A stretch of 64,000 nucleotides of DNA, taken from assembly GCA_963575745.1 (NCBI GenBank), contig CAUYUJ010016890.1, positions 1 to 64,000 on the forward strand. The letters run 5' to 3'. Below the pieces are notes generated by a model that saw only the letters and a list, made by a program, of their open reading frames with translations, was not told the DNA's origin and searched no databases. Each line of letters opens with the position of its first letter. Positions within the stretch are counted from its first letter, which is position 1. Positions 39,981 through 51,954 of this stretch are shown here, one piece after another. The position numbers and the translations under genes were made by a program. This stretch comes from Prorocentrum cordatum (lineage: Eukaryota; Sar; Dinophyceae; Prorocentrales; Prorocentraceae).

Positions 39981-40613
39981 AGCCCCGCTCCGCCCCCCTC
40001 ACCCGCGCAAGGCTCCACCCACGGGGGCGGACACCCCAGGCCCCCTCTCGCAGGCGCGGGGCCACTTCGCCAGAGGGCGGCCTTCTGCCGGCCCGCCCGC
40101 CACAGCCCCGGGACCCAGACGGGCGGGCCGGGCGGGCCCCGAGGGGGCGGAACGGGCGGCAGGACCTGTGGCGAGCGCGTCGGGCGGCTCGGACGGGGCC
40201 CCGGGGGGCCCCCCGTGGCCCCTCACAGCAGCTGGTCGGTGGGCCCCGGGGCGCCCGGACGGGCGCGCGGGGCGAGAGGCGGGCCGCAGGCGGAGGGGGC
40301 TCTCTGCCTTCCCTGACCTTCCAGAGAGCTATTTTTTAGCACTGGAAACCTAAAAACCTAAAAAACGAGACGAAACAGCCTAAAACCAAGACGTAAAATA
40401 GCTCTGGGATAGGTTTTTACGTCGGGTGCTATTTTTTAGCCCTCCTGGAAGGTCAGGGTTGGAGGGGGGGGGGGCCGGCTCTCGGGACGGGAGCGGAGGC
40501 GGTCGATGGATCGGCGAGGAGCGAGCGAGCGAGCGAACGCTGGAGTCGTGCGCGCCCCGCTTGGGAGGCCGCCCGTGCCCATCACCCTCCCCCCCTGACC
40601 CCATCCAAGATAG
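39981..40613. other. No gene recognised
   Basis: Very GC-rich (GGGCGGGCCGGGCGGGCC). 40,315-40,450 contains an inverted repeat (CCTGACCTTCCAGAGAGCTA TTTTTTAG against the CTATTTTTTAG...CCTGGAAGGTCAGGG block), another short TIR-like unit. Confidence 0.5.
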
Positions 40614-40655
40614 GAGGAGGAGGAGGAGGAGGAGGAGGAGGAGGAGGAGGAGGAC
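40614..40655. repeat. (GGA)n tract
   Basis: Purine triplets. Confidence 0.9.
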
Positions 40656-40664
40656 CCTGGCGTC

Positions 40665-40810
40665 GTGATTTTTTCAGGACGCGGACCCCCTCAGCGGTCT
40701 GGATCCCTTCCTGGGGACCGGCCTTGCTTCCCGAGTCGTTTCCAGACGGCCCCGAGGCCCAGCGAGGGCCCCCAGAGGCCGAAAATAGGGACCTCCCGTC
40801 GCGATTCCTC
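40665..40810. repeat. Dispersed element family F, copy 5
   Basis: GTCGTGATTTTTTCAGGACG ... TTCCTGGGGACCGGCC ... GCCCAGCGAGGGCC ... CCGAAAATAGGGACC. 40,811-41,186 after it has no recognised gene. Confidence 0.75.
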
Positions 40811-41191
40811 ACGACTCGAGGGGGTTTTGACTCCCCCCCCGCGCAACGGGGGGCGAGCGCGCCCCGGGCCGCCTGGGGGCCGCCGCGGCCGTGCCACGCC
40901 GCGAGGAGGTCGTCCTCCGCGGTCGCCAGGCTTGCCGGCCGAGGGTGGAGGGAGGCTCGATGACTAGAGGACTCGAGGATGACTGCCCACCAAGCCACCT
41001 CAACCCAACCCGAAGTCGCCGCTGGGCCTGCCGATTTCCAGTGGAGGGGGGTGCGTTCTGGAACATCGAGAGAGCACAGTGGAAGCCGCACACCCCAGCC
41101 CCGAAAGTTGGGGGGCCTGGGACCGTCGGGTTGGGTCGGGGTGCTTTGGTAAGTAGTGAGACGAGGGCTCGAGGAGGCCTCGAGCCCAGAC

Positions 41192-41362
41192 TCGGCGGTG
41201 GACAGACCTCCCTGTAGTAGACCTCCCCTTAGTAAAAACGGTCTGGGCCCGAAACCGACGAACCTGGACCCGTAAAAATGACGGCTGCGACGCCCTCTCG
41301 CGAACCGAAAACGGCCAATTTCTTAATCGACGTGTCAGGGCAGGAGGTCTGTCCACCTCCGA
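41192..41362 (-). mobile_element. Introner-like TIR element, family C, copy 3
   Basis: 171 bp; TIR TCGGCGGTGGACAGACCTCC against TCGGAGGTGGACAGACCTCC; TSD CAGAC (41,187-41,191 and 41,363-41,367), GTCTG on the minus strand. GT of the TSD and CCGA+G of the other end would make GT...AG, but with one base lost from the target. Confidence 0.9.
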
Positions 41363-41379
41363 CAGACATGCCCGCGTCG

Positions 41380-41515
41380 CGACACAATCACGACGGAAGG
41401 CTTTTCTGGCTTTCGGCCCCTGGGGGCCTTTACCAGGCCTCGCGGCCGTAAAAAAATGGATCGGGGTGAAGAGCCGGTCCCCGGGAAGGGGTCCAGACCT
41501 CTGGGGGTCACTCAC
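41380..41515. repeat. Dispersed element family F, copy 6
   Basis: CTTTCGGCCCCTGGGGGCCT ... AAAAAAATGGATCGGGG ... GTCCAGACCTCTGGGGGTC. Confidence 0.7.
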
Positions 41516-41614
41516 TCACAAGCCATACGCCGTCTGGCGCGTGGGCAGGAACACAGTCTCAAGCAGCGACACGACATGGAGGGTAAAACGCTGCGCCAGC
41601 TAAGTGGATCAAGT

Positions 41615-42010
41615 GGAGGAAGAGGAGGAGGAGGAGGAGGAGGAGGAGGAGCAGGAGGAAGAGGAGGAGAAGGAGGAGGAGGGTCCACGTCACGCAAAAA
41701 ACGCGACGTCGGGGGTCCGGGACTCGAGGATCGCTGCTGCTCAGCAGCAGCGATCCTCCAGCAGTGCTGGAGGAGGAGGAGGAAGAGGAGAAGCAGGAGG
41801 AGGAGGAGGGTCCACGTCCCGCAAAAAACGCGACTGCGGGGGTCCGGGACTCGAGGATCGCTGCTGCTGCTGCTGCTGGAGGAGGAGGAGGAGGAGGAGG
41901 AGGAGGAGGAGGAGGGCGACGTCGGGGGTCACGCTGCACGGGAGGAGAGGAGGAGGAGGGTCCACGTCACGCAAAAAACGCGACGTCGGGGGTCGGGGAC
42001 TCGAGGATCG
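41615..42010. repeat. 127-140 bp tandem repeat with GGA and GCT triplets
   Basis: Three units start GGGTCCACGTC at about 41,691, 41,818 and 41,958. Each has CGCAAAAAACGCGAC, CGGGGGTC(C/G)GGGACTCG and AGGATCGCTGCTGCT, then (GGA)n of varying length. Confidence 0.9.
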
Positions 42011-42149
42011 CTGCTGCTGGACAGTCCTGTGGGCCCCTCGGGTGGCACCCGCGGCAGGGCTCCCAGGGCGCCCCCGCGGCTACGGCAGGCGGCGCCTCTC
42101 GACATCCTGGCCAGAGCCGAGCGCAGAAAGGCCCAGACCGCCGACATTG

Positions 42150-42305
42150 TGTTATCCTCCTCTTCATTATCCTCCTCCTCCTCATCATTATCCTCCTCCT
42201 CCTCCTCCTCCTCCTCCTCCTCCTCCTCCTCCTCCTCCTCCTCCTCGCCTCCGCCTCTCCGCCTCCTCCTCCTCCTCCTCCTCCTCCTCCTCCTCCTCCT
42301 CCTTT
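42150..42305. repeat. (TCC)n tract
   Basis: CTC triplets with CATTAT interruptions. Confidence 0.95.
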
Positions 42306-42455
42306 TTCGCAGCGTGGGCCCCCAAAGGTCCCGACCTTGTCCTGGGGACCGCCTTTCCATCCCGCGTCGCTTTTTGTAGACGGCCCCCAGGCCCGGTGAG
42401 GGCCCGGTGGGGGCCCACGGAGGCCGAAAACGGCCGAAACTTCCAACCTACATTA
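42305..42455. repeat. Dispersed element family F, copy 7
   Basis: GGTCCCGACCTTGTCCTGGG GACCGCC ... GGCCCGGTGAGGGCC ... AGGCCGAAAACGGCC. Confidence 0.7.
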
Positions 42456-42459
42456 GCCT

Positions 42460-43739
42460 TGATCACCAGAAAGAATTTTGAGCACCAAAAGGGGACCGAA
42501 ACTTGAGGGTGTTCACGTGTCGGGCCCTGGAAGGCGATACTCGTTCGACGCTGTTTCGATACTTTTCTGGGTGCTCGAAATTATTCATGGGATGGGGTCC
42601 TCAGGTACGATGGGAGCAACATAAGCCCCGATTGTAATTGTGCGGGAATCGGGGATCGAGGATCGAGGAGCGAAAGGGCACAGGGAGGACCCAGACACCC
42701 GACATCCTGATATTCGGAAGGAGGGGGGAAGCGGGGGAGAGAGGGAGAGGAGGCAAGCCAAGTGTGCTCGCTCCTCGTCTGACTTCCCACCCCTCCCTCC
42801 CATTCCTTCCAACGGCGCTGAGTTTCCTCTATCCGCGGACGCGTGTCATAGCCGACCTGCGACTCACATAGACAGAAGGGCAGCTGTGTGCACAGGAGGA
42901 GGTGGCGGGCGAGCAGAAGGATGAGCGGGAGGAGAAGGATGAGGACGAACAGCACCAGGAATGGAAGCGGAACTATCGAAAGGGAAAGGAGGACCAGCGG
43001 AAGGCGGAGGAGGGGAAATGAGGGAGGCGCCAACGATAAAAAAAAACTCGGATTCGGAAAAGTGGCCCGCGCTGGGGCGAGACAAACAGCAGCAGTAGCA
43101 GCAGGAACAGGATTGAAGGACTGGGAGGAAAAGGAGGACCAGCGTGAGGCGAAGGAGGGGAAATGATGAGGGAGGCAACAATGAAGCCTGACTCGGATCC
43201 AGCAATGGCCCGCGCTAGGGCGAGGGCGCCATCCTGAACGACAGGAACAACGCGCCGATCGGAAAACGAGGCCCACGCTGCAACGGGAGCACCAGTTCGA
43301 AGCACCGGAAATAATTAGATTGCAAACAAACATCCAAACCTTGCGTATAAAACAGCACGCGTACGGGTGGGGCATCTTCCCGACAACTGCAGGGGAGTAG
43401 GGAGAGTAGTACTCAGATACTTCACCTGCACAAGGAAGGACGGAAAGGAGGAGAAGGGAAGGAGGAGCAGCAGGCGGAGGCGGAGGAGGAGGGGAAGAGG
43501 GGAAGGAGGAGAAGGAGGAGGAGGATTCGGAGCACTTGCGCCGCACAGCGTGCGGGGAAAAGAAACGGAGGAAGGAGGGTGGGGTGTTAGCTTGCCAAAC
43601 GGCTGGCTGACGCGTGGATTGTAGCCACCACGACCTCTCGCTCCACCCCAGCCGCCAGGCCAGTCTTGGGAGGGCCTACGTAGCTGGGAAACTTACATTA
43701 CGAGGTGTGGGCGAGGTTATCACGGCCCTTCTTCGTAAG
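42460..43739. other. No gene recognised; family N copy 3 and GA-rich DNA
   Basis: Family N at 42,745-42,835 (CTGACTTCCCACCCCTCCC). 42,890-43,160 holds two diverged units of GGAAAxGGAGGACCAGCG...GGGGAAATGA. GGAGCACCAGTTCGAA near 43,280 echoes family M. (GGA)n at 43,440-43,530. Confidence 0.55.
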
Positions 43740-43814
43740 GTTGGAGCCGTCAGCAGCTAGCTGGCGCCTGTCCACGGTGGCTGTACGCCCGCAGCGGCGG
43801 AAAAAACATACATG

Positions 43815-44888
43815 TCAAAACTGCCCCAGAAGCCCACGCGGTGAGACTCGCTGAAGGTCCCCCCGCAAACAACCGCCTACCCAGGAACAGAGACGACAAC
43901 ATGTTGAGGCCATTTCTGGGCCCCAGCAACAGCGTAAACCGAACCACAAAACTCCAGAAGCCTGCCCCAGCTTTTCCATACTGAATAGCATGGTGAACAC
44001 TGGCGCGGGCGGCACGATCCCTCTTGGCCCCCCGTCGAGCCCTCCAGGGGCTCCCACGAAGTCCTGGGGCTCGACGGGGCCGGCCGCCGCAAGATCCGCC
44101 AGGGCCCTGCGCACCCCTCTCCTGATCAAGCGCGCGATCGGATCCCAATGGTCATTCCAGGGCGCGTCCGCGGTGAAACCAAGCTCCCAGTCACTTCCAG
44201 CTGCTTCCCCGGCAGCAGGGTCGGCCGCGGCGCTGCCGACAGCCCAGAAACGCTCCTGGGGCGCGAGACTGGAATCATCAAGAAGCCTGAGAAAAAGGGC
44301 CCCATCAACGGCGACCTCGCCTTCCCCGCGGCCCTCAAGATCCCTTTCTGATACGCGGCCAGGGGCCCCCGCTCCGCCCGTCGCAAGCTCGCAACCACCC
44401 CGCCCAAAATCAACGAGCAGCGGCCCGCGGTCGATCTCAGACCGGATGGGGCCACCAGAACACTCAACAGCCAGAGGAACTGCAGTGAGTTCGGCCCTGC
44501 TGCTGAATGACGACTGCATCTGAGCCACAGCGGCGGCGGCGAGGGTCGGAGGGAACGAGCCGCCACCAAAAAGTACAATGACTGCACCCGCAACCCAGTA
44601 GTCCATGAGCGCACGCTCGCGCACAGAAACAAGCACCGCGCCCTGCCCATCTGAACAGGGCGGGCAAGCAAGCGCGGACGGGGCCACACCTCGCAGCCAA
44701 AGACCAAGAGAGGCCTCTGCACCCGCTAACGCCCGACGAACCAGACAGTCGCTCTCGGCGCAATCCCCATGGCCACCGTTAGCTTCGCAGGGGCGCACCC
44801 GATGCGCGAGGGTCTGAGAGCGCCCCTTGCGGCGCCGGCACAACCGGTCCTGGGGGGGGCCAACGGGCACCTCCGAACGGTGGGCCAC
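43815..44888 (-). pseudogene. Retrotransposon 3' region with RNase H-like remnant
   Basis: Open for 357 codons. Residues 61-67 (LGLWLRG) resemble the C-L-W-L-R-G block that precedes RNase H in dinoflagellate LINEs. VLFGGGSFPP at 105-114 would be the T-D-G-S strand with the catalytic Asp lost, and RAELTAVPLA at 131-140 the A-E-L helix. The rest, ending at a stop at 43,815, is not recognised. Assignment rests on motif order only. Confidence 0.4.
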
Positions 44889-46853
44889 GGGGCCCCGCCG
44901 ACCACAGCCATCGCGAAGCCGCGCTCGCCGAACAAACTAATCCCTTGATCAAACGCTGCAGCGCACGGCGAACACGAAATAGACCAGCCCCACCTCTCAA
45001 ATCAAAGCCTGCTTGGCCCTGACGCAGCATCCCACAGCTGCGCCCTGAGGTCGCAGCACAGATCATCTACAAGTTCAGACGCCTCAAACTCAATGAAATC
45101 ATTGCCTGGGTTGGCGGAGACTGGAATGGGCCAGTCCACCACGGCACCAGTAAGGGTGCGACGCTGCCGAACAGAAGCTTCCCTGGGGCCTCGCCCATAC
45201 AGCAAAGCTGTTTGAACTGCCAAGACAGGGCCCATGCCCTTTCGCCACCTGCCATCACCCGCACCTCTAAGGAGGCGAAGCTACCAGATTTTGCAAGTTC
45301 TACAGTTGCGATGCTACGCCGCGGGAGTCTGCCACATGCCGCAGTAGCGGCCTGCCGGCGCAGCCCAAGCACGCAACTGGGCGCGAGCCCACGCACCTGT
45401 CGGGCGCAAGAGCCTCGGGGAAGGGCCCCCATGGTCTAGAGCCCCTGGGAAACCTTCGAGGGAAGCAGTTCCTCCTGATTCGGAAATTGCTACGAATCTC
45501 CGACTGGCCGCCTTCATCGGATGGCGGAGGCACAAACCTATGACCACGACGCATCCAAAGAACGGATGCCACGCAAGAGCCCAAAGTCTCGGAAGGGGCC
45601 CCTCCGACACACCGCGACCGCAGCCTGGCCGCGCCGCCAAAGGAGGTCGTCGCGAGATGACTGGCAATCACCCATTCACCTCCCGACGACCCACCCCTCC
45701 CAGCGGCGAGGCCATGGCATGCTGAATTGATTAAGCATCGTGGCCCAGACAGCCCTTCACGCCGTCCACAAAAACGTCTGCAATGACACGGGCCTCAACA
45801 TGACGAAAGAGATGCTCAAGACAACTGACTGTCACTGGTGAAGCCGGACTCGCTTGGACGAACCCATCGGAGTCGGATCAGTAAATACCTCTTCCAGGTC
45901 CACGCGCAGAACCGCCACCCCAAGATCAAAACATGCAAAACAAACGGGCACGGTCTGCACGCCCATCAGCTCGAGCGCGCGCCACCCCGCCTGATGTAGA
46001 GGTCGCGCGACGGACCGAAGACCACAACCCCTTCTGGCATGGAGCACTGATGTCGCAGAGCATCACGTCGCCGATGACGTCGAGGACACTCAGCTGATAC
46101 GCGACAGAAACGCAGGCGGCCAGACCCCAACGCTTGCACGCCGACCCCGTACGCCCACGCGTCTCTGAAGTCACAGCGGCACTCCTGAAGATACTGAATA
46201 GCGCACGGCCGTTTTCATCAAGACCATACAAAAATTTGGGGGATGTCTTATGGGAGCAAACATCGACGTCGACGTCGTCGATATCCTCGGCGTCGCGGCG
46301 GGCCCTCAGGGCCATCTGTAGGCAGCGGACCCCGACAATGACGCGCATGGCGCGCTGGGCCGACTTCGACGCAGACCGAAACCGCCATCGATTACCAACC
46401 AAATTCCTACGGCTCCACGCACACGGCGATCGCCTGCTGGACAAATCTCGAAGCGCAGGCCGCGGGCGGGAGAAAAACGGACGCACTGCATGCCCAGGGC
46501 CGCGCGTGGCACATTACGGACGTCGATGAAACTCGTCCACTTCAGCTTCTCATGAGGAGGCACGACGATTGGGCTTGCCCAGGGCCGGAGCGGCCGCGCG
46601 CAGGCACATCCCAGTCGTAGTCGCACTAGGTTCGACCCTGGCACCGATGCCAGGATGCCGATAGCGCACTTGAGCTCATCCCAGCCCCCCCCCCCATCGG
46701 GACGATGGAATGGATGGCGCTGCTGGGGGCGGCCAAGACCCCGAGGTGCGCTCGAGTAGCCTGTCATCGTCGCCAGGGCCCGACCGCGCCGGTCATCTGG
46801 CGACGCCCCAGCGACCCAGCGACGCCCAAGAAGCATCGAAGCGAGCTGCAGCT

Positions 46854-47672
46854 TTAAGCTCGCCCTGAAGATGGTCGGGGCCCAAGGCAACTAGGGACCT
46901 GTCGCCCATTAAGCATTAGCCCTTGCACATCGGCCGGCATTGCGTTAGAGCGGCGGCCACAATGGCGGGCGACATCCAATCGCCCCTTCGGGGGCCCACA
47001 AGCAGGATCGACATGGTCGGCGGGCGCGCCATGAACAGGGCAAACCCCTGGCCCGGACCAGCCAGCCGGGCACGCAAACCTAACTGCATCTGGCATCTCA
47101 GACTTGTCGAAATTCTCCCATGCGATAACGTGGGAAACGTTTTCCCGCGATTTCGACATGTTCAGATCGGCACCGTCGGCCCCGCCAGCATAGCCCCGCT
47201 GCCACGCTGACACAGCGCGAGGAACCGAGATCCCCTTCCCGCTGGCCCACTGGTTACCAGGAGCCCCAGGCGCATCTGATGCCAGCGAACGCGGCCAAGT
47301 TCGCAAGGGAACGGAGCCAACGCCGATCGGTCTGGCGCCGTTCTCGCCCTTTGGCGCGCGGGCCACCCCCCAACAGAACACGCGATACTGGGGGCCAGGG
47401 GACGACAGCTCCACGAGCAGCGAGAACCCACGCGTCGCACAGATTTCGCGCAAAATGGCAGGGAAGGACCTATGCAGGGCACGAAGCTCCCTGAACGCCC
47501 AGGCGCCCAGGCCTGGGCATCCCGTCGCTGTCTTGATGGACTCGGCGAACTCCTCGAAGGACGGGCCACAATCGGAAGACTCGCTAACCCTATGCCCGCG
47601 AGGGAAACCCAGGGGATGATACAGTTCGGGGCCCAAGTGAGATGATGAACCAGTGAACAAGTTCCCAGACAT
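46854..47672 (-). pseudogene. Reverse-transcriptase fragment, catalytic Asp lost
   Basis: 272 codons. GLGAWAFRELRAL (54-66) is the helix before the RT fingers; VARAPKGENGARPIGV (103-118) is the P-K-x-x-x-x-x-R-P-I-G block; NMSKSRENVSHVIAWENF (161-178) aligns with motif A (D-L-x-K-x-Y-E-x-V-S-H), with Asp replaced by Asn at 161 and Tyr by Arg at 166. VCPVHGAPADHVDPACGPPKG (200-220) may be the G-x-x-A-G motif B region. No Y-x-D-D was found downstream. Inactive. Confidence 0.6.
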
Positions 47673-49753
47673 GTCGACGTTAGAATGTCTGCGGGGACGG
47701 GAACAGGGAAGGGGGAGCTCGAAAACTTGATAGCTTCGCCTGGGATGTTCTCAAGCATGACTCGTTCGCGAGAACGCCTCTTGCCAAAAAAGTTTGCTTG
47801 AGACATCATCGGAAAACTGATGGTAGCGAATTCGGAGGATCTCTGGAACTGCACGCCTCGCCTGAAACATCTTCGCAAAAACCATGATACGGATTATTCA
47901 TGGATGGTGCTATGAATGAGATGAAGATCAAAGCTACGACAAGACCTTTGGAAGGGACGATAAAGTCCGGCCCGGCAGTCTGCCGCGGCAATTGAACCGC
48001 ATTCGACCCCGACGACGAACAGATACAAGGGTTGACGGGGTGTGCTTTATTATCCGCGGGTCGCGGTTACCCCCGGGAACTCCACGGCACTTGCACGGAA
48101 GCGCCAAACTTGCAGGAAGTTGGGGTCGTCTTATGTTGGTTGGCCACAATAGCCCTTCCACTGCGCCCCGATCTCGTCGGCGGTCATAGACAGCGACGGC
48201 GATGGACCCTTGCACATGGGTGCGTCATACTCCCAGACATCTGACGATTGCTCGGAAGCGCTCCTCCGGAGGCGGGTCTGATCAATTGCAGTCGCCGCAG
48301 AGATGCTTCCCAACACAGCAGCGCAGTAAAAATCACCATCCGCTGGAGAGGAAAGAACTGGCAGTTCGAATGGAGCCCACGTCGCAGGCGCTCTCTGCAA
48401 GATGCATCGCGGCTCAACGTCAGCAGCTACCACCGTCGCAGACATAATCCCCATGGACTATCGCAATTAGGCGCGCACACCAACCTTCGATCGGCAGGCT
48501 TGGCAACAGCCTGCAGCTTGCGGCAGTACGCGGGGGGGGGGTCGTCATCATCGCGAAGGCGATGCCACACAGGGACTAGTTGGGCGCCCTTTCGCTCGAG
48601 AAAAAGCCAACTGGAAAAGGGAATCACAGAACATGTTGCGCATGGGCTGCTGCGGAAATGGGGATAGCCGCAAATTCCGACTCGAGTGCCACAGCCCCCC
48701 TTGGTCTTCAGCACGGGATTGACCAAGTCTGCGTTCAGGCACAAGAGCCAGCAGAGCCACTGGATTGTCGCTCGACTGTTGACGAAGCCAGCCTTCAGCA
48801 AAGCCACGCGTGGCGGTGAGGCGAAAACCGGCAGGCTTCTCCGCAAAGGTAGATATTGGAGTGCCGTCGGCGACCCCAGCCGGAAGACCAACTCGCCGAA
48901 GCGGAGCCGATCCTGCATAGCGTGCTTGGCCCGAGATGTGCGAGACACCGCCGTTCACACCCCCCGACTGGTACTTCCATCTTTTTCCATCCGTCAATGA
49001 TGTAATTGTCATTCCAGAAACTGTATGTCGCCGATATCCCCTGGCCTCTCGCCTAGAGCCACTCGGTCACCATGACGAAATCGTTGAGGTTCTGACAGGA
49101 GATGGCTGCAGGATTGTGCGCGTCGTATTCCTTGTCTTGGACGTGCGCCGCTTGCCACACTGGAGCTGACCCCCATGGGCGTGGCAAAAAGTGGATATGC
49201 TATGACTGCATAAGCAACTATGGAGTTGTAGCCGTGTCAGCCGTCGTCTTTGAAGATTTGCGGGCAGAATCTCCAAAGAGGCAGGCGAGGATGGCCACAA
49301 GCTCGTTGTGAGTTGGCGGATCCGTTTGCTGGTCCGCCTGGTGGAGCTTGCGCTTGAGACGGACAAGAAGACGTGATTCACGTCTGCGTCCCTTGTGGTA
49401 AGAAGGTAGAACGTGTGCGAGGTGGTAGGTCAGCTGAAGGCGAACGCATCCCCTGGACGTGGGCCGCCAAGTCTTGCACGATGGCCTCCAGCGCCACAAG
49501 CTAGCGCTGTGTCGTCACATGCAGGTTCCCCGCAAAGGGCTGTGAGAACATGCTTTGTTCCATCCACCAAAAAGTGGATCATCAAGTCGGTGTGAGATAA
49601 TGGCAGCTTCCCCAGAAACTGCGGTCTCGGTCTTCCTCACCTGCACGGCCCAGAGGACGGAGCCGCCCGAGGCCGTCAAGGAAGTGCACCTTCACGTCGC
49701 TGGCCACCCGCGCGGTGCTTTCGCTGAACTTCGCTGTGTCGAGGCACATCCCG

Positions 49754-50014
49754 TCAGTCCCGCGATGGAAGGGGTTCTGCATCACTGACGACATGGGTCT
49801 CAACGAACACCGCCACCTGAAACCCGCAATTGTTTAGAAAGCGAGGTACCTCAGGCCCCCACTGCGTGATATTGCCGTCCACGAATATGGCGCCAGAACT
49901 GCCAACCTCAAACTGGCCGCGAGAAATTACCGGCTCAGACTGAACACACTGAACTTCATGATTGGCCACCTTGCCAACTCCGCCGTCAGTGTCCAGCTTG
50001 GCGTGATCCTCCAA
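49754..50014 (-). pseudogene. Endonuclease (EEP)-like retrotransposon fragment
   Basis: 86 codons. AIFVDGNITQWGPEVPRFL (42-60) and QVAVFVETHVVSD (66-78) resemble the first two blocks of LINE endonuclease/exonuclease/phosphatase domains: the N strand (x-x-N-x-x-x-W) and the x-(Q/V)-E-(T/H)-H strand. It is followed by another frame to 49,582 without clear motifs. The frame closes before the later catalytic blocks. Confidence 0.45.
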
Positions 50015-50050
50015 ATTCGGGGGAATCGGGAGCGAGCTCCGTGGAAAGTC

Positions 50051-50324
50051 TCACCAACTTGGTCGAAAGGGTCACAGTCCTCGTCCATGGTGCTGCGACG
50101 GACCGCGCTCGGCCTGTGGGCTTCTCCGTCGCTGCCTCTCCCGTCGCACCCCTCGATACCACCAGGTGTTCCCCGCAACGGGGCTTCCTAGGGTCGAAGG
50201 GTCCCGATGCCACCAAGTTCCCCTCAAGGGGGGGGGTCCTGGAACCGGGCGACAACCCCTCCAGTACACTCTGGACAACCGATTACACCAGGTAATCTCC
50301 CGTCGGGGGCATACTGGGATCGGA
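50051..50324. other. No gene recognised
   Basis: Boundary DNA between the retroelement remnant and the purine-rich tract; contains GGGTCGAAGGGTCCCGATGC-type GC blocks. Confidence 0.5.
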
Positions 50325-50705
50325 GCAGAGGAGGAGGAGGAGGAGGAGGAGGAGAAGGAGCCGAGGGAAGGAAAGGGGAGGAGAAGGAGGAGGAAGAGAA
50401 CGAGGAGGAGAAGGACGAAGAGGGGAGGGGGGGAAGAGGAGGAGGAGGAGGAGGAGCAGGAGGAGGAGAGGAGGAGGGGAGGGGGGGAAGAGGAGGAGGA
50501 GGAGGTGGTGGAGAAGGTGAAGGAGAAGGAGGAGGAGGAGAAGGTGGACGTAGAGGTAGACGTAGAGGTGGAGGAGGAGGTGGTGGTGCAGGTGGTGGTG
50601 GTGGTGGGTGTTGGTGGTGGTGGTGGTGGTGTGGTGGTGGTGGTTGGTGGTTGAGATGGTGGAGTTGGAGTGTGGTGGTGGTGTGGTGGTGGTGGTGGTG
50701 GCGGC

Positions 50706-50765
<60 letters not shown>

Positions 50766-50841
50766 GTGGTGGTGGTGGTGGTGGTGGTTGAGTGGAGTTG
50801 GAGTGAGTGGAGTGGTGTGTGGTGGTGGGGGTGGTGGTGGC

Positions 50842-50874
<33 letters not shown>

Positions 50875-51450
50875 CGGGCGGCGGTGGTGATGTGTGGTGG
50901 TGGTGATGTGGTGGTGGTGGTAGTGGTGGTGGTGGTAGTGTGGTGGTGGTGTCGTGGTGGTGGTGATGATGTGTGGTGGTGATGGTGTGGTGGTGGTGGT
51001 GGTAGTGGTGGTGTGGTGGTGGTAGTGGTGGTGGTGGTGGTGGCGGTGGCGGTGGTGGTGGTGGTGGTGGGTGGAGGTGGTGAGGTGGTGGTGGGTGTGT
51101 GGTGGTGGTGGTGGTGATGGTGGTGGTGGTGGTGGTGGTGGTGGTGGGTGGTGGTGGTGGTGATGGTGGTGGTGGTGTGGGGGTGGGGGGGCGGGGGGCG
51201 GGCGGCGGGTGGGTGGGTGGGTGGGTGGGTGGTGGCGGTGGTGGTGGAGGAGGAGGAGAAGATGAGGAGGAGAAGAGGAGAGGAGGAGGAGGAGGAGGAG
51301 GAGGAGGAGGAGAGGAAGAGAAAGAGAAGGGGAGGACTATAGGACTACAGGGCATGCGACAACGAACGTCGAGAAGAAGAAGAAGAAGAAGGGGAGGAGG
51401 AGGAGGAGGAGGAGGAGGAGGAGGAGGAGAAGGAGAAGGAGGAGGAGGGA
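50325..51450. repeat. (GGA)n, (GGT)n, (GGC)n compound tract, 1.1 kb
   Basis: GGA triplets at 50,325-50,580, GGT/GGC/TGG triplets to about 51,240, GGA again to 51,335 and at 51,395-51,448. Strong strand asymmetry: almost no C on the plus strand apart from GGC. Confidence 0.97.
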
Positions 51451-51747
51451 CGGAGCGACGAAGGTCGCTGGGCACACCAGGCGCCAGCCCGCACCCCTGC
51501 CGGCGGCAGACACGGCCCTGCGGGCCGCCGCGCTCCGTCTCCAGGTCCAGATTCCCGGCTGCCTTCCTCAGGATGCCAGCGGCGCCCACGCGGCGCTTGC
51601 GCATCTGGCGGCGCGCATTGCGCGCGCGGCCCACGGCGGCCCTCGGCGGCCCTCGACGGCCCTCGACGGCCCTTGAAGGCCCCCGCGCGCGCGCTCTCGC
51701 GCGCGCCTCCCTGGGAGAGCCAGGCACCCGGCGCTGCTCGCGCGCAT
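51451..51747. other. No gene recognised
   Basis: GC-rich; tandem GGCGGCCCTCGACGGCCCTC-type units at 51,640-51,680 and CGCGCGCG runs. Confidence 0.5.
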
Positions 51748-51752
51748 CTTGT

Positions 51753-51900
51753 TCGAGTAGGGGATCGACTACTTAATTGATTTACGAATAAAAAAACGTA
51801 TAACTTGTCGTAGATTCGGCAATAATTGCACGTGTTTCACGAGTTCGAAGAGCAATTCAATGTTTGGGAAAACAAGCTCGGTTGTCGATCCCCTACTTGA
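51753..51900. mobile_element. TIR element, family Q, copy 2
   Basis: 148 bp; TCGAGTAGGGGATCGACTAC on the left and the complement TCAAGTAGGGGATCGACAAC on the right. Flanks CTTGT and CTCGT differ by one base, a likely decayed 5-bp TSD. Confidence 0.8.
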
Positions 51901-51954
51901 CTCGTGGGCGGACTCATACCCGAGGTGTCCAGGCGCTTGCTGGGAGGGCGTAAA

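Larger units (their letters stand above)
43740..50050 (-). mobile_element. Decayed non-LTR (LINE-like) retrotransposon
   Basis: About 6.3 kb, free of the simple repeats on either side, with protein-like reverse-strand frames interrupted by shifts and stops. In order from 50.0 kb down I recognise an endonuclease-like fragment, a reverse-transcriptase fragment and an RNase H-like fragment. This order and length suit a dinoflagellate LINE. No poly(A) or TSD was found, so the ends are approximate. The stretches between (47.7-49.7 and 44.9-46.85 kb) carry frames without clear motifs. Confidence 0.55.

Noticed and set aside
42035-42145. Reverse open stretch (AVWAFLRSALARMSR) as an upstream coiled-coil exon
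   Set aside because: It resembles family N-terminal helices only loosely, and no acceptor/donor pair joins it to 38,845.
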